From positions 62,001-126,000 of the forward strand of contig JACGCM010001005.1 of the NCBI GenBank assembly GCA_014058105.1: a stretch of 64,000 nucleotides of DNA, in the 5' to 3' direction. Below the pieces are notes generated by a model. That model was not told the DNA's origin. It made no database searches and saw only the letters and a program-made list of their open reading frames with translations. Positions 55,408-64,000 of this stretch are shown piece by piece (the stretch's first letter is position 1; every line of letters begins with the position of its first letter). The translations under genes were made by a program, and so were the position numbers. Source of the DNA: Kingdonia uniflora. Its lineage: Eukaryota; Streptophyta; Magnoliopsida; Ranunculales; Circaeasteraceae.

Positions 55408-58357
55408 ATCTATACCAGTCAAAAATTAAAACCAGGAGTATTGTGAATTATTTGGTAACTATCCTAGCATGTTGTCGGTCGTAGTGAAACTCTTTAAAAT
55501 GATCCAACCTCTCAAGCGAGCTACCGGTAGCCAAGCTTCTCCGAATTTCAAACATGGATTATTGGGATTCATTTATAAGTATCCAAGCATGTTGTTGGTC
55601 GAAACGAAACTCTTAAAATGGATCTAACCTCACAAACGTGTTTACGGCAGCCAAGCTTATCTTAATTGTGATCTAACGCATCGGAGTGGTTCCAAATCCG
55701 TTTCGGTCAAACCAACAAACCGGGAGTATTGTGATTCATTTGGTAACTATCCTAGCATGTTTTCTGTCTAAACAAAACTCTTAAAAATGATCCAACCTCT
55801 AAAATGAGTTGTTGATAGACAAGCTTCACAAAATTGGGATCTAAAGAATCGGAGAGGTACGAAATCCGTACCGGTCAAAATTTCAAACCGGGAGTATTGT
55901 GATTTATTTGGGAAGTATCCAAGCATGTTGTCGGCTGAAACGGAACTCTAAAAAACGATCTAACCTCTCAAACGAGTTGTCGGCAGCCAAGCTTATCAGA
56001 ATTGTGAACTAACGCATCGGAGAGGTTTGAAATCCGTTTCGGTCAAAACATCAAACCGGGTGTATTGTGGTTTGAAACAGTTAAAAATGATTCAACCTCA
56101 CAATCGAGTTGTCGGCAGCCAAGCTTCTCAGAATTGCGATCTAACGCATCAGAGAGCTATGAAATTCGTAACGGTCAAAACTTCAATCCGAGATTATTGT
56201 GATTCATTTGGTAACAATCCTTTCATGTTTTCGTCGAGATAAAAGTATTAAAAACGATCCAGCCTCTCAAACAAGTTGTCGGTATCCAAACTTCTCAGAA
56301 TAGGTATCTAAAGCATCATAGAGGTACAAAATCCGTACAGGTAAAATATTTCAAACCAGAAGTATTGTGAATTATTTGGTAACTATATCCTAGCATGTTG
56401 TCGGTCGCAATGAAACTCTTTAAATGATCCAACCTCTCTGGCGAGTTGTCAGTTGCCAAGCTTCTCAGAATTGCGATCTATAACGCATCGGTGTAGTACG
56501 AAATCCGCAACGGTCAAAACAATATGCCAGGAGTATTGGGATTCATTTGGTTACAATCCAAGCAAGTTGTTGGTCGATACGCAAATCCAGCATTTCAAAC
56601 GAGTTGCCGGTAGCCAAGCTCCACAGAATTGCGATCTAACGCATCGGAGAAGTACGAAATCCGTACCGGTCAAAACATCAAACCGGGAGTATTGTGGCTC
56701 ATTTGTTAACTACCCTTGCATGTTGCCGGTCGAAACGATACTCTTAAAGGTGATCCAACCTCTCAATCGAGTTGTCGGCAGCAAAGCTTCTCAGAATTGC
56801 GATTTAACGCATCAGAGAGGAATAAAATCCGTACCGGCCAAAACTTCTAAACAGGAGTATTATAATTCAATTGGAAACCTTCCTTGCGTGCTTCGGTCGA
56901 GACAAAAGTGTTAAAAATGATACAGCCTCTTAAACAAGTTGTCGGTATCCAAGCTTCCCAAAATTTGGATTGAAAGCATCAGAGAGGTGCAAAATGCGTA
57001 TAGGTCAAAAATTTAAACCAGGTGTATTGTGAATTATTTGGTAACTATCCTAGCATGTTGTCGGTCGTAATGGAACTCTTTAAAATGATCCAACCTCACA
57101 AGCGAGTTGCCAGTAGCCAAGCTTCTCAGAATTGCGATCTAACGCATCGGAGAGGTACGAAATCCCCATCGGTCAAAACAATAAGCTTCTCAGAATTGCG
57201 ATCTAACGCATCAGAGAGGAATGAAATCCGTACCGGTCAAAACTTCATACCGGGAGTATTGTGATTCATTTGGTAACAATCCTTGCATGTTTTCGGTCGA
57301 CACAAAAGTATTAAAAACATTCCAGCTTCTCAAATAAGTTGTCGGTATCCGAGCTACTCAGAATTGGTATCTAAAGCATCATAGAGGTGCAAAATCCGTA
57401 CCGGTCAAAAATTCAAACCAGGAGTGTTGTGAATTATTTAGAAACAATCCTAGCATTTTGTCGGTCGTAATGAAACTATTTAAAATGATCCAACCTCTCA
57501 AGCGAGATACCGGTAGCCAAGCTTCTCAGAATTCCTATCTAATGCATCGGAGAGGTACAAAATCCGTACCGGTCGAAATTTTAAACATGGAGTATTGTGA
57601 TTCATTTGATAAGTATCCAAGCATGTTCTTGGTCGAAAAGAAACTCTTAAAATTGATCCAACCTCAAAAACGTGCTTCCGGCAGCCAAACTTATCTTAAT
57701 TGTGATCTAACGCGTTGGAGTGGTTCAAAATCCGTTCCGGTCAAACCATCTAACCGGGAGTATTATGATTCATTTGGCAACTATCCTAGCATGTTGTCTG
57801 TCTAAGCAAAACTATTAAAAATGATCCAACCTCTAAAATGAGTTGTCGGTAGACAAGCTTCAAAGAATTGGGATCAAAAGAATCAGAGAGGTACGAAATC
57901 CGTAGCGGTCAAAATTTCAAACCGGAAGTATTGTGATCTATTTGGAAAGTATCCAAGCATGTTGTCGGCCGAAACTAAACAATTAAAAATGATCCAACAA
58001 CTCAAACGAGTTGCCGGTAGCCAAACTTCTATGAATTACGATCTAACGCATCTGAGAGGTCAATCCGTACTGGTCAAAACTTCAAACCGGGAGTATTGTG
58101 ATTCATTTGGTAAGTATCCAAGCATGTTGTCGGTCGAAATGAAACTATTTAATAGAATCCAACCTCTCAAACCAGTTGCCGGCAGCCAAGCTTCTCAGAA
58201 TTGCGATCGAACGCATCGGAGAGGTTCGAATTCTATTCCGGTCAAAACATCAAACCAGGAATATTTTAATTCATTTGGTAACTATCCATGCACCTTATCG
58301 GTCAAAACGAAACTCTTAAAAATGATCCAACCTCTAAAACGAGTTGTCGATAGGCAA
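55408..58357 (+). repeat. Second satellite block, copy of 12,719-15,704
   Basis: About 17-18 monomers of the 168-bp satellite lie in the same orientation and order as 12,719-15,704 of the main array, with one 36-bp deletion near 56,071. The left border is within AATCTATACC, where homology to the main array starts. The right border is at GATAGGCAA, after which the main array continues with GCTTCACTG but this copy continues with TAATGAAGAAC of a transposase. Both borders are sharp, and both flanks are truncated FAR1 genes facing away from the block. ATAAT occurs at both borders (TTCATAATC and GGCAATAATG), possibly a short duplication or microhomology. Confidence 0.92.
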
Positions 58358-58359
58358 TA

Positions 58360-60178
58360 ATGAAGAACATGTACGATTCGGGGATAGAATCAACTGATAT
58401 GTTTGATCTAATGAGTTTGGAAGTAGGAGGTGCGCAAAATCTGAACTTCACACTTCTGGATTATGCAAATGCATTGCAAAGAATAAGACGTAGTGAGATA
58501 TTAGAAAAAGAGGATACACAACTCCTCTTGGAGTACTTCATGTCCAAGAGAAAGGAGAATCTTTATTTTTTTTACTCAATACATATGAACGAAAATAATA
58601 AGATTTGTAGTAGTTTTTGGGCCGATGCAAAGTCAAGAGCGGATTACAGTTTCTTTGGTGATGTTCTGTGTTTTAATACAACTTACCAAACCAATGTATA
58701 TGAAAATCCATATGCTCCTTTTATTAGAGTGAATAACCATGGGCAGCTGGTATTTTTTGGGCGTGTTTTGTTGTTGGATGAGACTACTGAAACTTTTAAA
58801 TGGTTTTTTCAAACTTTTTTGGAAGCAATGAATGGAAAACATCCAGTTACTATCTTCACTGATCAAGTAACATCTATTGGGAATGCCATTAAAGAGGTGT
58901 TTCCAACTACTCATCATCATTTGTGCTTATGGCATCTATACCAGAATGTTGTGAAGCATTTGTCTCAAGTGTTTGATGACTTTGCCAATTTCGCACCAAA
59001 TTTAAATACTTGTATCGATGAGACAGAGATAGAAGAGGAGTTTCAATCTTGCTGGGACACTACTATTTAAGTATAAATTGGAGCAGAATGTATGGATGCA
59101 AGGCTTATATCTTTTGCGAGAAAAATGGGCACAAGTATATACTCGACAATATTTTTGTGCAGGTATTTAATTTTTTATAATTTCGATATTTTTTTAATAC
59201 ATTCTTTTTCATTGCACAAATCATTTTGTTGTCTCCAAAATAAATAAATGTGTTCTTCAAAGAAAATGAAAAGGGGAAGCTTTAGAGAACTCACTTTGTG
59301 CTTACTTGTTATTTTTTGTGAAGGTATGACAACAACCCAATGAAGTGAAGGGATGAATAGGTTTTTGAAGAAGTATTTCAAGAGAACGCTATCATTATGG
59401 GAGTTTGTTATTCAGTATGATAGATCACTTGCAAATCGGCGTGAAAAAGAAAAAAAAACAAGACTTTAACTGCAGACAATCGAAACCTAATGTGAAGACA
59501 ACGTGGCCAGTAATTCGTCAAGCATCTAAGAAGTACACTATAAAAATGTTTTCAAAGTTCCAAGATGAGTATCTCTCCACGTTGGATTTGGTTCTAGAGA
59601 ACATTAACGAAGAGGGGTCATTGTTAACATATAAAGTTTCTTGTTTTGTTAGGAGATCACACACCGTTACATTTGATACAATCGATAACTTAGTAAAATG
59701 CAGTTGCATAAATTTTAAGTTCATGGGAATTCTTTGTGCGCACGCCATGAGAGTACTCTCTAATAAACAACTACTTGAGCTTCCGTCATCTTGTTATTTA
59801 AATAAATGGACCAAAGATGCAAGGTATGGTGTTATAGTTGATGACCGGAGAAAAGAAGTACACGTTGATTGTTACCCATCCTTATCTTTGCAGTGTAGTG
59901 AATTATCACATATGGCACTCAATATAGCCATGAAAGGTGTTAGTCCTCACAAAACTTTTGCATTTGCTAAAGGATTGCTCACTAAAGCCGGGGAAGAGCT
60001 AGATAATTTTTTGAAAACTAACTGTGATGAAGGGGGAAATCTTGAAGATAGTGGAATTGATAAAAGGGGTGAAAAAAATAAAGCCTTAGACTTGACTAAT
60101 GTAAATATCACATTGCGAAATCTACCGTGGAAAAAATGCAGGGTGGAAAAGCGGACAGATTCAAAAGCTCATTAGAGA
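58360..60178 (+). pseudogene. FAR1/MULE transposase pseudogene A
   Basis: The ORF at 58,360-59,070 covers the linker and MULE domain: SKRKENLYFFYSIHMNENN, FFGDVLCFNTTYQTNVYEN, FIRVNNHGQLVFFGRVLLLD, IFTDQVTS and HHLCLWHLYQNV. The first catalytic Asp of the usual FDTTY motif reads Asn (FNTTY). A frameshift near 59,059 precedes EQNVWMQGLYLLREKWAQVY. A GT-AG intron fits at 59,163-59,323; it joins FCAG to MTTTQ. Then come a TGA at 59,339, SEGMNRFLKKYFKRT, and a shift in an A-run near 59,450. From 59,462 the frame is open to 60,175, with YTIKMFSKFQDEYLSTL and a SWIM finger CSCINFKFMGILCAH. The FAR1 DNA-binding domain is missing; the ATG at 58,360 is only the satellite junction. Confidence 0.88.
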
Positions 60179-60232
60179 CAGGAAAAAGGAAGAGAAGAAA
60201 CCATCAAACAAAAGATGGTTATGAAGAAACAC

Positions 60233-60272
<40 letters not shown>

Positions 60273-60660
60273 CCATCTTTATGTGTCGATTACTATTTTT
60301 AAGGTAATTTGCTTTTCTTATTGCATGAGCAAACAATCAAGTGTCAGTTAAAGCAACTAAAACTACATCCAAAGCGCCGACATCAAATGTTAGGAAAGTG
60401 CATCCTCGACAATCATCCAAAACAAAAGATAAGGTTAGAACACTAATAGTGTAGAACATGAAATACAGCCACAGACTATAAAACCTCGAGTAAGCGCTTT
60501 ATATATGAGTATATTACTTTGAATACTTCAAATGACCAGCACTAATGATTGTTATGTCTTGCAGGGATTTATTGAGCTTCTTAATTTATCAACATCTGAT
60601 GAAGAAGGGTTAAGTTTGTATAAAAAAATTTACAATCAGAAAGGTACCATATCCACATAA
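60179..60660 (+). pseudogene. Possible 3' exons of FAR1 pseudogene A
   Basis: A (TA)n run at 60,236-60,270 is followed by short frames bounded by splice-like signals. VKATKTTSKAPTSNVRKVHP begins after GTGTCAG near 60,345, and GFIELLNLSTSDEEGLSLYK begins after TTATGTCTTGCAG at 60,565. FAR1-related genes often have Lys-rich tails in separate exons, so these could be the C-terminus, but the link is inferred only from position and splice sites. Confidence 0.4.
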
Positions 60661-61519
60661 TTTTGATTACTTGTATACTATACAACTTGGCCTCTTTTTA
60701 TACAACTATGAGTATGCCTATACTACTTGTAAGGTTAAAAATTGTATAGTTGTTTTTATTTACAATTGGTGGGGCAAAGTGATGATGTTAGGGAGTGTTA
60801 GTGCTAGCATCTTACCTAGAATTAAAGGAAATTTGGGGTATGAGGCAGATCTTCTTCCATATCTCATTTACTCCCTTAATTTTTGGATCCTCCCTAAAAT
60901 CAAGGACTTAATGCATGGGCTGATCTTTGAGGATTTTAGTTTCAAGACCAAATGTGGCTCCCTTAGCAATGAGTATCTTATTACTACTAGTGAGGTGGAA
61001 CCTATTATCATAGTACTACATTACACCCTCTGGTACAGAGAGCTAGTCTTAGGATGTGCTATAATTATAGGCAAACGGTTTATGGAACAATCTTCTGGTT
61101 GTAATTGTGGGTTTGCAAAATTTTAAGAGTTATGAGGAATGAGGCAGATCTATTGATCCTAAGACTATTTCCGTACCTCAAAGATTCAAAAAAAAATTGG
61201 GATCACATATCTAAAAGCAAAAATCCTTCTATTACTGTTTATTATGGTAATAAGAAGATTATTGAGACAAACCTTTGGAAAGGGAAATTTAGCGATCCTT
61301 CTCAAACACACAAGGTGATTTGCATGCCTAAGACTAACACTATTATAATAGTAAATAATTGCAACAAGTAGACAGGTTATCTTTATGCTTGTTGTAAAGG
61401 GCTAATTATAATAGGAGAATTCTATGTGAAATTTTGTGCCAGCAAGAACATAAATGCAAAGGTAGAGGAATGTAGGAGAGTTTGGTGCTCTAAGCAAGGT
61501 AACAATAAAACTCAAGGTT
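60661..61519. other. Leader or ORF1 region of the terminal LINE; no domain recognised
   Basis: ORFs at 60,671-61,126 and 61,105-61,371 have no motif I recognise. The position directly before an endonuclease start would suit the LINE 5' region or a degraded ORF1, but the CCHC knuckle expected in plant LINE ORF1 was not found. Confidence 0.4.
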
Positions 61520-64000
61520 ATGTATAAGCTTGCTGCCTGGAATGTAAGGGGTTTAAGCTGCCCTATTAAGCAAAAAGAAGTTAATAGAATTATTCAGAAA
61601 CATGATATCTCTCTTATGGGCCTTCTTGAAACTAAAATTAGAAAGGATTATTTTACTGCTATTACTAATAGAATGTGCCCTTCATGGATTTGTGAAGGAA
61701 ATTTTGAGGTTGGTAATAAGAGTAGAATGATCTTGTGCTGGAATCCTAATGTATTTTCTGTTGTTGTGATTGGTAGGACCCAACAAGCTTTTCACTGTAC
61801 TATGGAGTGGCAGGATAATTCCATTCTTGTAGGGAAGCTATGGTTCTAATGAGAGCAGTTGTAGGGAAGCTCTGTGGAGGGATCTTTCCCTTCTTAAAAG
61901 CAATATTCAAAAGCCTTGGATCCTGCTAGGTGACTTCAACAACCCATTTAACTCTCAAGATAAGCTAGGAGGAAGAGAAGTTCATGATACTGTAATTACT
62001 ATGTACCAAAATCAAATGCTCAATAACAAGCTCAGTGACCTCAACTACAAAGGAAGTTATTTCACATGGAGCAACAACCAGAGAGGCAACAACAACATTC
62101 AAAGTAAAATTGACAGAATTTTGATTTTTGAGGAATGGAGCAAAGGATATAGGGCAGCTGAAGGAGAATTTTTGCTACCTGGAATCTCTGATCATTGTCC
62201 CATGGTTGTAAGGATTAAGGAGGACACCGCTAAAGGTAAAAAGAGCTTTAAATACTTTAATTATTGGGCCAAAGAAGAAGGGTTCCAAGAGCTCATAGTA
62301 GATGCTTTTAGAGGGCACCCTACTGGCAATGCTCTTTTCACTCTACACTCAAAACTTAATAATGCTAGATCTGCTATGAGAGATTGGAGCAAGGCTAAAA
62401 TTGGTAATGTTGAGAATAAAGTGAAAGAAGCTAGATGCTTACTTGACCACATTCAGGCTAACTTGCTGGTGGACCCTACTAATGAGATTTTGATGAGAGA
62501 GGAAAAAAATGCTATATACAACTTCACAACTCTAGCCAAAAAAGAGGAGTCTTACCTTAGACAAAAGGCCAGGGTTGACTGGCTTACTTTGGGAGACACT
62601 AATTCTAGCTACTTTCATAGAGCAATTAAGGGAAGGAGAGCAAGGAATGCTATCATGAGCATCAAGGATGAGCAAGACAACACTATTTATGAACCTACCC
62701 TAATAGCTAAAGGAGCTGTTAATTACTTCAAGCATATTCTAAGCGAGGGAAAGGTTGATATTGACATTTAGAAGATTCGAGGGCTTAATTTTAAAAATAA
62801 AATTCAAAATGAGGATAAGGCTAGCTTAGAGAAAAAAGTTTCAGATGAAGAGATTGAGCTAGCCTTGTTCTCTATTAGTGATGATAAGGCCCCAGGTTCT
62901 GATGGGCTAAATGCCCACTTTTACAAAAGTACTTGGAAGACAATTAAGAAAGTTTTTTGTAAAGGTATTAACAACATTTTTAGGAAGGGTAGGATGCTGA
63001 AACAAATTAATACTACAGTGGTTGCCCTTGTTCCAAAAACCCTTAATCCCAATACTTTTGGGGATTATAGGCCTATATCTTGTTGTAATGTGACCTACAA
63101 AGTTATATCTAAGATCTTAACGACTAGACTTAAAAGAGTGTTGCCCCCTCTCATTAGTAGTAATCAAGCTGCTTTTGTTGAAGGTAGAAGCATTACAGAT
63201 AACCTTATGATTAGTCATGAACTGCTTAGGAATTATCATAGGAGCTCTAATAAAACTGATTGCACAGCCAAAATAGATCTTAGGAAGGCCTATGACCTAG
63301 TTCAATGGGAGGCCATTGAAACTATTTTAAGTGTTCTGGGCATCCCTAAAGTTTATATTGGCCGGGTTATGGAATGTGTGTCTACAGCCTCTTACTCCAT
63401 CTCTGTGAATGGTTCTCAAGAGGGGTTCTTCCAAGGTAAGAGAGGTCTCAGACAAGGTGACCCCATATCTCCTTATTTATTTGTGCTCATAATGGAAACT
63501 TTTGGTTTATTGCTAGCTGAATCAGTGGATACAGGAATGTTTGATCTCCATAGTAAGTGTTCTAACCCCACTATTACTCACCTTGCATTTGCAGATGATT
63601 TGCTAGTATTTTTCAAAGGAAATGTGAACTCAGTCTACTCTATCAGAGCCAGTCTGACTACTCTAAATAGAATTAGTGGACTAGAGGTTAATCTCTCCAA
63701 ATCTGCTATTTATTTTTCAGGGACAGATGATGTGAACCAACAACAACTTGCCGCAACTCTGGGTTTCAACATAGGCACTCTGCCTTTTAAGTACCTTGGA
63801 GTGCCTCTTATCTCCACAAGGCTTAAGGCTAGGGACTGCAATATTTTGGTGGAGAGGATTACTTCAAAGATACACTCTTGGAGGTATTCTTATCTTTCAT
63901 TTGCAGGTAAGCTCCAATTAATCAAATTTGTTCTTAACTCTATACATATATATTGGACTAGCTTATTTATTTTGCCTAAAAAGATCATGAACCAAATTGA
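61520..64000 (+). mobile_element. L1-like LINE ORF2 (endonuclease, reverse transcriptase), cut by the window end
   Basis: ORF2 starts at the ATG at 61,520 with LAAWNVRGLSCPIKQKEV (Asn of the AP-endonuclease) and LMGLLETKIRK (Glu). A single frameshift near 61,835 precedes PWILLGDFNNPF (Asp, Asn), YFTWSNNQ and GISDHCPMV (Asp-His), so the endonuclease residues are all present. One TAG at 62,769 is the only other break. Reverse transcriptase then stays open to the window edge: DKAPGSDGLNAHFYKSTW, FGDYRPISCCNVTYKVISKI, NQAAFVEGRSITDNLMISHE, KIDLRKAYDLVQWE, RQGDPISPYLFVL and the catalytic FADD at 63,588-63,599, then FKYLGVPLI. With only two visible lesions it is the youngest-looking large element here. 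Confidence 0.92.

Noticed and set aside
57959..59070. Satellite ORF fused to FAR1 A as a chimeric protein
   Set aside because: The satellite ORF ends with TAA just before the transposase ATG and the two are in different frames, so there is no readthrough fusion.
60236..60270. (TA)n run as a matrix or origin element
   Set aside because: It is an ordinary microsatellite with no supporting context.

Overview
This window looks like plant nuclear heterochromatin, probably from a eudicot. It has no prokaryotic-style gene packing. Almost everything recognisable is satellite DNA or decayed transposable elements typical of plants: Tat-lineage Ty3/gypsy, Ty1/copia, L1-like LINEs, a hAT-like element and FAR1/Mutator-like (MULE) transposases. 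I cannot name the species. I found no intact host gene, rRNA, tRNA or CRISPR array. All family calls come from reading translated motifs, not from database searches.

Layout. (1) 1-16,112: a tandem satellite, monomer about 168 bp, with a HindIII site in most monomers. All monomers lie in one orientation, with irregular higher-order structure, including a 1,549-bp unit around 8.6-11.6 kb. (2) 16,100-16,240: short palindromes (consensus close to ATTGTCGANNTCGACAAT), then a minus-strand FAR1/MULE fragment at 16,244-16,480. (3) 16.5-26.76 kb: a Tat-lineage retrotransposon in minus orientation. Its pol is at 26.76-24.0 kb, about 160-bp tandem repeats follow at 23.3-23.84 kb, and a plus-strand (antisense) coiled-coil gene with visible GT-AG introns lies at 19.35-23.26 kb. 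(4) 26.8-30.5 kb: a synaptotagmin-like C2-domain fragment and a broken LINE. (5) 31.3-39.1 kb: two decayed copia elements. The second is interrupted by a LINE fragment with a perfect 14-bp target duplication and by a 1,163-bp hAT-like element in its LTR. (6) 39.26-50.8 kb: a second Tat element in plus orientation with the same plan (pol, then 61-bp tandem repeats, then an antisense coiled-coil ORF). (7) 51.2-53.75 kb: a truncated LINE, then an OTU-like protease pseudogene between two clusters of the same palindromes. (8) 54.14-60.65 kb: two divergent FAR1/MULE pseudogenes separated by a second satellite block. (9) 61.5 kb to the end: a relatively young LINE whose reverse transcriptase ORF runs off the window.

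The most interesting signal is the link between the satellite and a transposase system. The second satellite block (55,408-58,357) is a near-identical, same-orientation copy of 12,719-15,704 in the main array. It sits abruptly between two N-terminally truncated FAR1 transposases. Both satellite locations lie near the palindrome family and FAR1 fragments, and the satellite monomer carries a related core (TTGTCGRTCGAAAC). This suggests, as inference only, that a Mutator-like system moved or seeded the satellite. The second theme is a pair of independent Tat elements that both carry an antisense accessory gene and post-pol tandem repeats, with the antisense gene in the first one visibly spliced.
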